DNA from: RH-AL1 sp965214415
GTDB lineage: Bacteria > Pseudomonadota > Alphaproteobacteria > Rhizobiales > Beijerinckiaceae
Length of the DNA stretch: 64,000 bases
Assembly (NCBI GenBank): GCA_965214415.1
Contig: CBDCBQ010000003.1
Coordinates: forward strand, 2,604,001 to 2,668,000
Reading direction: 5' to 3'
Position numbers and translations under genes: made by a program. Positions 1 to 7,998 of the stretch are shown here, piece after piece; position 1 is the first letter of the stretch; each line of letters starts with the position of its first letter. The notes under the pieces were generated by a model, which saw nothing but the letters and a program-made list of their open reading frames with translations, did no database searches and was not told the origin of the DNA.

Positions 1-409
1 CGTCGCGGCGCGCGGTTTCCGGCGTGATGCCGAGCGCCAGCAGGAAGCGCTCGACGGCGCGGTGGCGCTCGCGGCTGCGCAGCGCCAGCGCCTGCCCCGA
101 CCCGGTGAGAAACGCGCCGCGATACGGCTTTTGCGCGACGAGGCCGTCATCGGCGAGGCGCTTCAGCATCTTCGCCACCGTTGGCTGCGCGACGCCGAGA
201 CGGGCGGCGATGTCGACCTGCCGCGCCTCGCCGCCGTCGTCGATGAGATCGGCGATCAGCTCGACATAATCCTCGACCAGCGCCACGCGCCGCGCCTCGC
301 GCGCCTGCCGAAAGCTCTCGACGTGCTGCTCCGCCGCGACGAGCGTGTCGTTCGGCGGCGGCGGCGAAGTCCGGCTCACGATTTGGTCCCGTACGTCATC
401 CCGCGACAT
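1..409 (-). CDS. mntR: MntR-like manganese-responsive transcriptional regulator (3' end cut by window edge)
   Basis: Reading from an ATG at 409 the frame stays open to base 1, giving 136 residues of a protein cut off at its C terminus. It starts MSRDDVRDQIVSRTS and holds a winged helix-turn-helix (about residues 45-95, including ARLGVAQPTVAKMLKRL) followed by RERHRAVERFLLALGI, the start of a DtxR/MntR dimerisation helix. Proteins of this family bind Mn(II) and repress manganese uptake genes. It is divergent from an NRAMP manganese transporter, and a perfect palindrome lies between them, which strongly supports the MntR call. The metal-binding C-terminal residues lie outside the window, so selectivity for Mn cannot be read here. 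Confidence 0.88.
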   Translation of the reverse strand, partial: MSRDDVRDQIVSRTSPPPPNDTLVAAEQHVESFRQAREARRVALVEDYVELIADLIDDGGEARQVDIAARLGVAQPTVAKMLKRLADDGLVAQKPYRGAFLTGSGQALALRSRERHRAVERFLLALGITPETARRD

Positions 410-471
410 TCCGCGCCTGAGGAGATTTTGCAAGTCGCCTCTTGCTCTTCAGCTCAGCGTCGTCTTACACT

Positions 472-487
472 TATAGCCTAGGCTATA
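472..487. promoter_or_regulatory. Perfect 16-bp palindrome, likely MntR operator
   Basis: TATAGCCTAGGCTATA is its own reverse complement. It sits 14 bp before the mntH start and 62 bp before the mntR start, in the only intergenic space between the two divergent genes. The half-sites ATAGC/GCTAT resemble those of enterobacterial MntR boxes. Binding is inferred, not shown. Confidence 0.75.
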
Positions 488-500
488 TCTAGGGCGCGAT

Positions 501-1805
501 ATGGGCGACGTGACCGGCGTGACCGCGCGGACCTCGGCGGCGATGGGCGACATCCTCGCCGGCCGCGCCCGCGTGCGTCCGATCAGCCTGCTGCTCTTCG
601 CCGGGCCGGCGGTGGTCGCCTCGATCGCCTACATGGACCCGGGCAATTTCGCGACCAACATCCAGGCGGGCGCGCGCTACGGCTACGCGCTTCTCTGGGT
701 CGTCGTCGTCGCCAACCTCGTGGCGATGCTGGCGCAGGCGCTCTCCGCCAAGCTCGGCATCGTCACCGGGCGCAATCTCGCCGAGCTGTGCCGCGACACC
801 TATCCGCGCCCCGTCGTCATCGCGATGTGGCTCGTCAGCGAGATCGCCGCGATGGCGACCGACCTCGCCGAATTTCTCGGCGGCGCGATCGGGCTCGCCT
901 TGCTGTTCCATCTGCCGCTGCTCGTCGGCATGCTGATCACGGCGCTCGTCACCTACGCCGTGCTGCTTGCCGAGCGCGGCGGCTTTCGTCCGATCGAACT
1001 GATCATCGGCGCGCTCGTGGCCCTGATCGCGCTCTGCTACGTCGCCGAACTGGCGATCGCGCCGGTCGACTGGCGCGAGGTTGCGCGTCACACCTTCGTG
1101 CCGAGCCTGCCGGGAGCGGGCGCGCTGACGATCGCCGTCGGCATCATCGGCGCCACCGTGATGCCGCACGCCATCTACCTGCATTCGGGCCTGACGCAGG
1201 ATCGCGTGCGCATCGAGAGCGACGCCGCGCGGCGGCGGCTGGTGCGCTTCTCGAACCGCGAAGTCGTCGTCGCGCTGGTGCTCGCCGGCATCGTCAACAT
1301 GGCGATGGTCGTGATGGCGGCCGCGGCCTTCCACGGAGGCCACAGCGACGTCGCCGAGATCGGGCAGGCCTACCACATGCTGACGCCGCTGCTCGGCGCA
1401 GGCGCGGCCTCGGTGTTTCTCGTCTCGCTGATCGCGTCTGGAATCTCGAGCTCGGTCGTCGGCACGCTGGCCGGGCAAATGATCATGCAGGGGTTTCTGC
1501 GATTGCAGGTGCCGATCCTGGTGCGTCGGCTCGTGACGATGGCGCCGGCCTTCGTCGTCGTCGCGGCCGGCGTCGACGCGACCCGGGCGCTGGTCCTGAG
1601 CCAGGTCGTGTTGAGCTTCGCGCTGCCGGTGCCGCTCATCGCGCTGGTGCTGTTCACGCGCCGCCGCGACCTCATGGGAGCCTTCGCCAATGGTCCCTGG
1701 ACCGATGCCGCGGCGATTTTCGGCGCGGGCCTCATTTTAACCTTGAATCTTATTTTGATTTTGCAAGTATTCGGCGTGGCGATGCCCGGCCTCGGTGCTG
1801 GGTAA
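501..1805 (+). CDS. mntH: NRAMP-family Mn(II)/divalent metal transporter MntH
   Basis: This is a proton-coupled divalent metal importer of the inner membrane. The 434-residue length, about eleven hydrophobic segments and both signature motifs fit the family: DPGN at residues 46-49 in helix 1 and MPH at 221-223 in helix 6, which together bind the metal. A start at 543 (MGDILAG) is also possible, but 501 keeps the operator just upstream of the gene. Its partner is the divergent MntR-like repressor. The 3' end is followed after 65 bp by a small secreted protein gene on the same strand. Confidence 0.95.
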   Translation: MGDVTGVTARTSAAMGDILAGRARVRPISLLLFAGPAVVASIAYMDPGNFATNIQAGARYGYALLWVVVVANLVAMLAQALSAKLGIVTGRNLAELCRDTYPRPVVIAMWLVSEIAAMATDLAEFLGGAIGLALLFHLPLLVGMLITALVTYAVLLAERGGFRPIELIIGALVALIALCYVAELAIAPVDWREVARHTFVPSLPGAGALTIAVGIIGATVMPHAIYLHSGLTQDRVRIESDAARRRLVRFSNREVVVALVLAGIVNMAMVVMAAAAFHGGHSDVAEIGQAYHMLTPLLGAGAASVFLVSLIASGISSSVVGTLAGQMIMQGFLRLQVPILVRRLVTMAPAFVVVAAGVDATRALVLSQVVLSFALPVPLIALVLFTRRRDLMGAFANGPWTDAAAIFGAGLILTLNLILILQVFGVAMPGLGAG

Positions 1806-1870
1806 GCGTCTCTCTTCGGTCTACTTGCAACGTCCCTCGAGCTTCGCGTCCCCCGCGACGGAGTTCCATT

Positions 1871-2254
1871 ATGTTCAGAATGCTGTTTTTGCTCGCCTTC
1901 CTGGCCTGGCCGATTTCCGCCTCCACCGACGTCGGCTCGCGCGACCCGCTGACCAACTCGCACGAGATCGCGTTCACGAACGCCAAACGCTTGAGCCCGC
2001 TCGTCGAGAAGCGCTTCACCTTGTTCGCCGCGATGACCCACTGCGATTACGCGGACAACCAATACGCCTACAATCTCGCCTTGAATAAATTCGGCCGCAG
2101 CGAGCGCTATACCCTGGAGCGGGCGGCCAACGCCGGCTGGGCCGCGGGGGCGGCGCGCGATATGGCGGTTGGCGAGTGCGAGGTCGCCGTCGACCGGCTT
2201 CGCACCGCGGACAACGACCTGATCGCCCGCGCCGAGCTTCTGCCGTCGCCCTAA
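1871..2254 (+). CDS. Small secreted protein of unknown function
   Basis: The 127-residue product starts MFRMLFLLAFLAWPISAS, a clear signal peptide with a cleavage site near residue 18, so export to the periplasm is likely. The mature part is helical and contains two Cys (in THCDYADNQ and VGECEVAVD) that could pair. I do not recognise a family. The open frame extends far upstream in frame, but only this ATG gives a signal peptide, and the upstream part overlaps mntH. It stands alone between mntH and pgsA. Confidence 0.7.
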   Translation: MFRMLFLLAFLAWPISASTDVGSRDPLTNSHEIAFTNAKRLSPLVEKRFTLFAAMTHCDYADNQYAYNLALNKFGRSERYTLERAANAGWAAGAARDMAVGECEVAVDRLRTADNDLIARAELLPSP

Positions 2255-2282
2255 ACCCTGCCCGAGCTTGGCCGAGGCTTCC

Positions 2283-2342
2283 TTGACCAAGTCTGCCCTG
2301 ACCAAGTCTGCCTTGACCAAGTTTGCCTTGACCAAGTCTGCC
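2283..2342. repeat. 15-bp tandem repeat, four copies
   Basis: Four head-to-tail copies of TTGACCAAGTCTGCC, with single-base changes in copies 2 and 3, followed by a degenerate fifth start (TTGACC). The array lies between the small secreted protein and pgsA and probably sits in or near the pgsA 5' region. No coding role is evident. Confidence 0.9.
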
Positions 2343-2376
2343 TTGACCTCGCCAAGTCAGGCGTGTCTCTAGCCGC

Positions 2377-2979
2377 ATGGCGATGACGAGCATCTCGGAT
2401 GGCGCAAGCCACCGCTGGAGCCTGCCCAACCTCCTGACTTACGGGCGGATCGTCGCCGTACCTCTCGTCGTCGCGTTCATGTTCTGGCCGCGCGTCGATG
2501 CGATGCGCTGGACCGCGTTCGGCCTCTTTTCCGCCGCCGCCGTTACCGACTTCTTCGATGGCTATCTGGCGCGCGCCTGGTCGCAGCAGTCGGCACTCGG
2601 CCGCATGCTCGATCCGATCGCCGACAAGCTGCTCGTCGCCGCCGTGCTCTTCATGCTGGTGGGGGACGGGACCATCGTCGGCGTCACGGTGGTCGCCGCC
2701 ATCGTCATCCTCTGCCGCGAAATCCTCGTCTCCGGCCTGCGCGAGTTCCTGGCCGACCTGAAGGTGTCGCTGCCCGTGAGCCGCGTCGCCAAATGGAAGA
2801 CCACCGCCCAGTTGCTCGCGCTGGGCTTTCTCATCTGCGGGCCGGCCGGCGACGAGGTGCTGCCGCACACCACTCAGATCGGCGTCGTGCTCCTGTGGAT
2901 CGCGGCGATCCTCACCATCTACACGGGCTGGGATTATCTGAAGTCCGGCATCCGCCATATCCTGGCGCTCGATGCCTAG
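2377..2979 (+). CDS. pgsA: CDP-diacylglycerol--glycerol-3-phosphate 3-phosphatidyltransferase
   Basis: The enzyme makes phosphatidylglycerophosphate, the committed step to phosphatidylglycerol and cardiolipin, in the inner membrane. The CDP-alcohol phosphotransferase signature DGx2ARx8Gx3Dx3D is complete: D61-G62, A65-R66, G75, D79 and D83. Length (200 aa) and the hydrophobic segments fit the family. It is followed after 26 bp by moaD and moaE, an arrangement often seen in alphaproteobacteria. An array of 15-bp repeats lies just upstream. Confidence 0.95.
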   Translation: MAMTSISDGASHRWSLPNLLTYGRIVAVPLVVAFMFWPRVDAMRWTAFGLFSAAAVTDFFDGYLARAWSQQSALGRMLDPIADKLLVAAVLFMLVGDGTIVGVTVVAAIVILCREILVSGLREFLADLKVSLPVSRVAKWKTTAQLLALGFLICGPAGDEVLPHTTQIGVVLLWIAAILTIYTGWDYLKSGIRHILALDA

Positions 2980-3005
2980 ACGAGGACATCGTGCGAGGCG
3001 AAACC

Positions 3006-3257
3006 TTGAAAGCCATCTATTTCGCCTGGGTGCGCGAACGCATCGGCAAGAGCGAGGAGATGCTGGCGCCGCCCGCCGCCATCGTCACGGTCGCCGATCT
3101 GATGGCGTGGCTGAAGGAGCGTGGCGAGAACTACGACGCCGCATTCGCCAATGCCGCGACGATCCGCGCCGCGATCGATCGCGGCCACGTCAAGCACGAC
3201 GCGCCGATCGCCGGTGCCCGCGAGATCGCGTTCTTCCCGCCAATGACGGGCGGCTGA
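3006..3257 (+). CDS. moaD: Molybdopterin synthase sulfur-carrier subunit MoaD
   Basis: This ubiquitin-like protein carries the thiocarboxylate sulfur used by MoaE to build molybdopterin. The 83-residue product ends in PPMTGG, the required Gly-Gly terminus. I chose the TTG at 3006 because it gives the family-typical start MKAIYFAWVRERIG and has a GAGG motif about 9 bases upstream; a GTG at 2991 is possible. The stop shares one base with the moaE start (TGATG), so the two subunits are probably translated together. Confidence 0.9.
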   Translation: MKAIYFAWVRERIGKSEEMLAPPAAIVTVADLMAWLKERGENYDAAFANAATIRAAIDRGHVKHDAPIAGAREIAFFPPMTGG

Positions 3258-3706
3258 TGGTCGTCCGTGTCCAGGCCGAGACGTTCTCCGCCGAGGCCGA
3301 GGCGGAGCGGCTCACGGCCGGGCGGACCGACATCGGCGCGATCGTCACCTTCACCGGCCTCTGCCGCGACGAGGCGGGCACGTTGGCGGCACTCGAGATC
3401 GAGCATTATCCGGGTATGGCGGAAGCGGAGATCGAGCGCGTCGTCGCCGAGACGCAGGCCCGCTGGCCGCTCGCCGGCATCGTCGCCATCCACCGTCACG
3501 GCCGCATCCTGCCAGGCGAGCCGATCGTGCTGGTCGTCACCGCGAGCCGCCACCGCGCCGCGGCGTTCGAGGCAGCCTCGTTCCTGATGGATTATCTGAA
3601 GACATTCGCGCCCTTCTGGAAGAAGGAGCACCGTCTCGACGGGTCGTCCGGCGACTGGGTCGCCGCCAAGGGCAGCGACGACGACGCGGCCACGCGCTGG
3701 GGCTAG
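3257..3706 (+). CDS. moaE: Molybdopterin synthase catalytic subunit MoaE
   Basis: The large subunit transfers sulfur from MoaD to precursor Z (cPMP) to form molybdopterin. The product is 149 aa, normal for MoaE, with the family segments GAIVTFTGLCRDE, IEHYPGMAEAEI, IVAIHRHGRILPGE and PFWKKEH, the last holding the active-site lysines. It overlaps moaD by one base. Together with the mobB- and tusA-like genes about 24 kb away, the window carries several molybdenum cofactor functions, though not in one operon. Confidence 0.95.
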   Translation: MVVRVQAETFSAEAEAERLTAGRTDIGAIVTFTGLCRDEAGTLAALEIEHYPGMAEAEIERVVAETQARWPLAGIVAIHRHGRILPGEPIVLVVTASRHRAAAFEAASFLMDYLKTFAPFWKKEHRLDGSSGDWVAAKGSDDDAATRWG

Positions 3707-3713
3707 AGGCGCC

Positions 3714-4565
3714 TCACTCGTCGTCGTCCTTGTCCCGGTCGTTCCGCGTTTCGCCGCCGCCGCGCCCCGCGTCCTCGGACCCGCCATTACGGTCGCGACC
3801 GTAGCCTCTCGCGTCGTCGTCACGCATGCCGCCGTCGCCACGCATGCCGCCTTGACCCATCTGACCTCGGCCCATCTGGCCTTGGCCCATTTGACCTTGG
3901 CCCATCTGACCTTGGCCCATTCGACCTTGGCCCATGCCACCTTGGCGCCGCATCCCGCGATCACCCGTGCCGGCGCCGTCCTGCTGCGTATCCGCGGGCA
4001 GCTCGAACGCCCGGGCCATCACCTTGCGTGGGCGTACGCGCCGCAGCAGCATCGGAAGGCGGCTCTTCTGGTCGGGTGTCAGGCTCGCCAGCAGCGGCCC
4101 GGTCGCGCCGGCCAGCTTGCCCATCGCCGTGCCGACCTCGACCATATGGACGCCCTGCAGCTTCAAGCCATCGACGCTGTTGTCGGCGTTCGCCAGCGTC
4201 TCGCGCCAGCGACGGCCGTGCAGCTTGGCGAAGCCGCGGATCGCGTCGGCGACCGGCGGCCACAGCGCCTCCTGACCAGCGCCGAGCTGCAGGCCGGCAT
4301 GGAGTTCGGCGAGGCGGGCATCCATCATGGCCGCGCGATTTTCCTCCCGACGCGACATCGCATCGTCCATTCCCGCGTCCGGACTTGTGACCGGACGCGT
4401 GACCGTCAGTGGCGCCGGCGCGGGCGCAGCTGTGGGCGCGGGGGCCTGCGCGGGAGCGACGGGCGTCGGCGCCGGGTCGGCCAGGGCGCACGAGAGCCCG
4501 ACGGCGAGCAGCGCGGCGCAGGCGGCGCCAAGGCGGATGGGGCTCGAAAGGCGAGCACGCGACAT
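3714..4565 (-). CDS. Periplasmic Spy/CpxP-like LTXXQ protein with Gly-Met-Gln repeat tail
   Basis: The 283-residue product has a signal peptide (about residues 1-29), a Pro/Ala-rich linker, then a helical region with SLTPDQKSRLPMLL, which matches the LTXXQ motif of Spy/CpxP-type periplasmic chaperones. The C-terminal third is low complexity: six 15-bp repeats encode (M)GQGQ-type units, then a charged Asp/Arg/Gly tail. Expression near this gene cannot be read. It runs convergently to moaE with 7 bp between stops. The repeat tail probably varies in length between strains. Confidence 0.7.
   Translation of the reverse strand: MSRARLSSPIRLGAACAALLAVGLSCALADPAPTPVAPAQAPAPTAAPAPAPLTVTRPVTSPDAGMDDAMSRREENRAAMMDARLAELHAGLQLGAGQEALWPPVADAIRGFAKLHGRRWRETLANADNSVDGLKLQGVHMVEVGTAMGKLAGATGPLLASLTPDQKSRLPMLLRRVRPRKVMARAFELPADTQQDGAGTGDRGMRRQGGMGQGRMGQGQMGQGQMGQGQMGRGQMGQGGMRGDGGMRDDDARGYGRDRNGGSEDAGRGGGETRNDRDKDDDE
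3851..3940. repeat. 15-bp tandem repeat, six copies, inside a coding region
   Basis: Six degenerate copies of CTTGGCCCATCTGAC, read on the minus strand as Met-Gly-Gln-Gly-Gln units of the Spy-like protein. The 15-bp period keeps the frame. The unit starts like the 15-bp repeat at 2283 (CTTGACC). Confidence 0.9.
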
Positions 4566-4635
4566 GTTTGGTCTCCGTTGCGGATTGGAGCGCGCGAGGG
4601 CGTCCCGCTGCTCTAACGCGCGACAACGCGCCGAC

Positions 4636-5418
4636 CTATGCGATGCCCGCCACCGCGGCGACGAGCCGGGCGATGTCTTGCGGCCGCGACAGCCGATGAT
4701 CGCCGTCCTTGATCAGGGTCACGACGACCGGGTCTCCCGCGAGATGCTCGACCAGGATCATGGCGTGGCGCCATGGCACGTCAGGGTCGCGCATGCCCTG
4801 CAGGATGTGCACGGGACAATGCGTCCGGATCGCCCCGCCGAGCATCTGGTGCCGACGCCCGTCCTCGATCAGCGCGCGGGTGATCGGCACCGGCTCCGGC
4901 GAGTACTCCGACGGCCGCAGGTACACGCCCGCGTCCGTGATCGCGCGGCGGGCGGCCGCGTCCAGCGCGGCCCACATCAGCGTCTCGGTGAAGTCGACGG
5001 CAGGCGCGATCAGCACCAGTCCGGCCGGCGGCCTGCCCTGCTCGGCGAGGCGCCGAGCGGCGAGAAGCGCGAGCCAGCCGCCCATCGACGAGCCGACGAG
5101 CACCTGCGGGCCGGCGGCCGTGGCGATCGCCGCGAGCGTATCCTCGAGCCAGCGCGAGATCGTCCCGTCCTCGAACCGGCCGCCGGACTCGCCATGCCCG
5201 GAATAGTCGAAGCGCAGGAACGCCCGCCCAGCCTCCGCGGTCCAGCTATCGAGTGCCGCGGCCTTGGTCGCCAGCATGTCCGAGCGAAAGCCGCCGAGCC
5301 AGACCACGCCGGGTCCGTGGCCCGCACGGCGGCGCACGGCGATCTCGCGGGCGGCGGCACCCGAGCCGACATGCAGACGTTGCGGAGATGTTAACCCTAC
5401 CGAGCTAGCTTGATCCAT
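4636..5418 (-). CDS. Alpha/beta hydrolase
   Basis: A 260-residue alpha/beta-hydrolase fold protein, probably a cytoplasmic esterase or thioesterase-like enzyme. The nucleophile elbow GSSMGG places the catalytic Ser at residue 111; DYSGHGESGG follows the usual strand 4 pattern; an Asp in MRDPDVPW and a His in KDGDHRLSR complete the triad. The substrate cannot be read. An upstream ATG at 5442 is in frame, but the stretch between is short and carries the AAGGAGG that would serve 5418. The gene is divergent from the glycosyltransferase. Confidence 0.85.
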   Translation of the reverse strand: MDQASSVGLTSPQRLHVGSGAAAREIAVRRRAGHGPGVVWLGGFRSDMLATKAAALDSWTAEAGRAFLRFDYSGHGESGGRFEDGTISRWLEDTLAAIATAAGPQVLVGSSMGGWLALLAARRLAEQGRPPAGLVLIAPAVDFTETLMWAALDAAARRAITDAGVYLRPSEYSPEPVPITRALIEDGRRHQMLGGAIRTHCPVHILQGMRDPDVPWRHAMILVEHLAGDPVVVTLIKDGDHRLSRPQDIARLVAAVAGIA

Positions 5419-5499
5419 GATGATGCGTTCCGCCTCCTTCATCGACGGCCTGTGCCGCGTCGTCTCCTCGATCCTCGCCCGCCCGAGACCGGACCCGCA

Positions 5500-6720
5500 A
5501 TGAGCGAGGATTTTGCCTTTTCCCTGCACCGTCGCGGCACGCATGCGCTCGCCGGGCGGACCGTCCTCCAGATCGTCTCGTCGCTCGACGCGACCGATCT
5601 CGATCGAACCGCGGTCGACGTCGCCACCGCGCTGGCCGAGGCAGGCGCCCGCGCCCTCGTGGCGGCCCCCGCCGGTCGCCTCGTCAGCGAGCTGCAGGCC
5701 AACGGCGGCCTCTGGCTCGATTTCCCCACGCGCTCGAAAAATCCCTTCGCGATGGCCCTCGCGGTGCGAAAGCTGCGGAAAATCCTCGCTCAGGAGCGCG
5801 TCGACCTGATCCACGCGCGCGCGCGCCTCGGCGCATGGGTCGCGCTCGCCGCCGTCCGCAACAGCAAGATACCGCTCGTCACCAGCGTCAACCAGATCAC
5901 GCCGGGTCGCTCGGTCATCCGCTCGCGCTACGATTCCGTCATGGCGAAAGGCGACCTGGTGATCGCCGGTTCGGCCTATGCAGCGGCCTCGATCGCCAGC
6001 GTCTACCCCGCCGCGGTCGACCGCGTCCGCCTCGTGCGGCCGGGCGTCGACCTCAAGCCGTTCGCCGCGAACGCCATCGCGCCGGCCCGCGTGCAGGCGC
6101 TTCGTCAGTCGTGGCAGGTGGCGCCCGACGAGCGCATCCTCCTTCTCGCGGCACGGCCCAGCGTCTGGAAAGGGCACCAGGTCCTGCTCGATGCCGCGCG
6201 CTTGCTGATCGAGATGGGCGCGCGCGACCTGCGGCTCGTCTTCATCGGCGATCAGAAGGGAAGCGGCGGCAAGGAGATCGACCAGGCGATCAAGTCGTCC
6301 GGGCTCGCCGATGTGGTGCGCCAGGTCGCGGCCTGCGCCGACATGCCGGCCGCCCTGCTCGCGGCGGCGGTCGTTGTCGTCCCCTCGATCGAGGCGGAGG
6401 CATTCGGCCGCGTCGCCGTCGAGGCGCAGGCGGTCGGCACGCCCGTGGTCGTCTCCGACCTCGGCGCCCTGCCCGAAACGGTGCTCGCGCCGCCCGACAC
6501 GGAAACCGCCCGCCGCACCGGATGGCGCGTCTCGCCGAGCGACCCGGGCCTGCTTGCCGACGCGATCGGCGAGGCCCTCGCGCTCGGCGCCAGCGGTCGC
6601 GACGCCCTGGCGTTGCGCGCCCGCAAGCAGGTCGAGGCGCGCTTCGCGATCGGTCGGATGGCGAGCGAGACGCTCGAGACCTACGCCACGCTGATCGAGC
6701 GACACGCGTCGCAATCCTGA
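5500..6720 (+). CDS. Family 4 glycosyltransferase
   Basis: The 406-residue product has the two Rossmann-like halves of GT-B enzymes. The C-terminal half holds PSIEAEAFGRVAVEAQ, the EX7E motif that binds the nucleotide sugar in GT4 retaining transferases, and LLAARPSVWKGHQVLLDAA, typical of the donor domain. It probably builds an envelope polysaccharide or LPS sugar. The open frame begins 90 bases upstream, but MSEDFAFSL at 5500 follows a normal intergenic gap and fits better. No other polysaccharide genes are adjacent, so the product cannot be named. Confidence 0.85.
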   Translation: MSEDFAFSLHRRGTHALAGRTVLQIVSSLDATDLDRTAVDVATALAEAGARALVAAPAGRLVSELQANGGLWLDFPTRSKNPFAMALAVRKLRKILAQERVDLIHARARLGAWVALAAVRNSKIPLVTSVNQITPGRSVIRSRYDSVMAKGDLVIAGSAYAAASIASVYPAAVDRVRLVRPGVDLKPFAANAIAPARVQALRQSWQVAPDERILLLAARPSVWKGHQVLLDAARLLIEMGARDLRLVFIGDQKGSGGKEIDQAIKSSGLADVVRQVAACADMPAALLAAAVVVVPSIEAEAFGRVAVEAQAVGTPVVVSDLGALPETVLAPPDTETARRTGWRVSPSDPGLLADAIGEALALGASGRDALALRARKQVEARFAIGRMASETLETYATLIERHASQS

Positions 6721-6891
6721 CGAGACTTGATGTTGCCGGGTTGCAAGCGGTCGCGATTTTCGCGTCGCCCAAACCAATGGGCGAGAGCTGATCAATTGAC
6801 TTTCGAGGTGCTTGACCCGATGTTTTTCGTTGGTCCGGAGGCTGTTGGCGAATTGCCTTGCCACGCCCGAGCCGGATCGTTCAACAGCTTC

Positions 6892-6905
6892 AGGAGATCA
6901 CCATT
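6892..6905 (+). promoter_or_regulatory. infC: Ribosome binding site and AUU start of infC
   Basis: AGGAG (6892-6896), a 6-base spacer and ATT (6903-6905). This pairing decides the start and implies the known IF-3 feedback on non-canonical start codons. Confidence 0.75.
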
Positions 6906-7442
6906 CGCCGACCTATGAAAGCCCCTCCGGTCCCGCAAAAAGACGGACCGCGCACGAACAAGGAGATACGTTCCAGGGAAGTCCAGCTCATCGATGCCGA
7001 GGGCCAGAACCGCGGCGTGACCGAAACAGCCGACGCGATGCAGATCGCCGAGGATGCGGGTCTCGACCTCGTCGAGATCGTGCCCAACGCAAATCCGCCG
7101 GTCTGCAAAATCCTCGATTACGGCAAATTCCGTTTTCTCGAGCAGAAGAAATCGTCCGAGCAGCGCAAGCGCCAGAAGATCGTCGAGATCAAGGAAATCA
7201 AGCTGCGCCCCGGCATCGACGACCATGATTACGATACCAAGATGAAGGCCGTCCGCCGCTTCTTCGAGGAAGGCGACAAGGTCAAGGTGACGCTGCGCTT
7301 CCGCGGCCGCGAAATGGCGCACCAGGACATCGGCTTCCGGCTGCTCGAGCGCGTCAGGACCGAGACAGAGTTGCTCGCCAAGGTCGAGGCGCATCCCTCG
7401 ATGGAAGGCCGCCAGATGGTGATGGTGCTGGCGCCGCGTTGA
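6903..7442 (+). CDS. infC: Translation initiation factor IF-3, non-canonical AUU start
   Basis: IF-3 binds the 30S subunit and proofreads start codon choice. The product (179 aa) has both halves: an N-domain with NKEIRSREVQLIDAEG and VEIVPNANPPVCKILDYGKF, and a C-domain with IKLRPGIDDHDYDTKMK and VKVTLRFRGREM. The best ribosome site, AGGAG at 6892-6896, is 6 bases before an ATT at 6903, giving MRRPMKAPP. An ATG lies 12 bases later (6915) and other starts upstream lack a site. E. coli infC also uses AUU and is autoregulated through it. rpmI and rplT are not adjacent; they lie at 25933-26539. Confidence 0.92.
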   Translation: MRRPMKAPPVPQKDGPRTNKEIRSREVQLIDAEGQNRGVTETADAMQIAEDAGLDLVEIVPNANPPVCKILDYGKFRFLEQKKSSEQRKRQKIVEIKEIKLRPGIDDHDYDTKMKAVRRFFEEGDKVKVTLRFRGREMAHQDIGFRLLERVRTETELLAKVEAHPSMEGRQMVMVLAPR

Positions 7443-7452
7443 GCGCGCCGGC

Positions 7453-7815
7453 CTACGTCACCCCAGCCCGCGTCCACGTCAGGTCCGTCTCCGCATGATG
7501 CCGCGGCCCGGCGATCTCTGGCATGAACGCGCGGATCGCCGTCAGGAACGCCGGAAAGTGCGGTCCTTTACGAAACCTCGAGATGCGCGGCTGTCGACAG
7601 CCAGCGGATGCGCAGGACGAAGCTCTTCGGCGCCTCCTCGCAGCGAGCCAGGTCGTAGCCCAGGCATCCCGGTGCCGCGGCGAGGCTTTCGCGGCCTCGG
7701 CGTAGCTCGCGAGGAACGCCTCGAGCTCGGTCGCGGCGAGGTGGTAGGTCTCCGGGCTCGTCGAGAAGCGCCCGGCCCAGGCAAGGCGGAACGCGTTCAC
7801 ACACCCTGACGCCAC
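7453..7815 (-). pseudogene. Frameshifted antibiotic-biosynthesis-monooxygenase (ABM) domain protein
   Basis: Three pieces in two frames join into one ABM-like protein. Frame A gives NAFRLAWAGRFSTSPETY and FLASYAEAAKAS; frame B gives GYDLARCEEAPKSFVLRIRW and STAAHLE; frame A resumes with FRKGPHFPAFLTAIRAFMPE. The joins are near 7655-7690 and 7575, each by a small indel. The start is probably a GTG at 7800 or 7815. The parts are well preserved, so the damage is recent or an assembly error. If intact it would be a small dimeric ferredoxin-fold protein, often a heme- or quinone-related monooxygenase. It is convergent with infC, 10 bp apart. Confidence 0.75.
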
Positions 7816-7959
7816 GTGGCGAGAGCCTGCGCCCGGTGCTCGAGGCGCTCTACGCATGAGGCGCCGCGGTCGCCCCAGAGCTGCCAGTCGCGATCCGCGA
7901 CGCGACGGCTCGGCGGATCGGCTGAGACGGCACGGTTTACCGCCTGTTAAGCGCAACGC

Positions 7960-7974
7960 TTAAATGCGGCTTAA
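7960..7974. promoter_or_regulatory. CtrA-type site TTAA-N7-TTAA
   Basis: TTAAATGCGGCTTAA matches the alphaproteobacterial CtrA consensus TTAA-N7-TTAA. It overlaps a perfect 14-bp palindrome GCGGCTTAAGCCGC (7966-7979) and an inverted repeat TTAAGCG-CAA-CGCTTAA (7947-7963). All lie within 52 bp of the extensin-like gene start. Whether CtrA binds is inference. Confidence 0.45.
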
Positions 7975-7998
7975 GCCGCCGCGTGCACGCTTCCTCTC

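Noticed and set aside
1370..2335. Minus-strand frame with repeated short Asp/Lys/Gln segments near 2283
   Set aside because: The repeats come from the 15-bp tandem DNA array, and the frame overlaps mntH.
5443..6864. Minus-strand N-terminal extension of the alpha/beta hydrolase frame
   Set aside because: It runs antisense to the glycosyltransferase and has no hydrolase similarity before the ATG at 5418.
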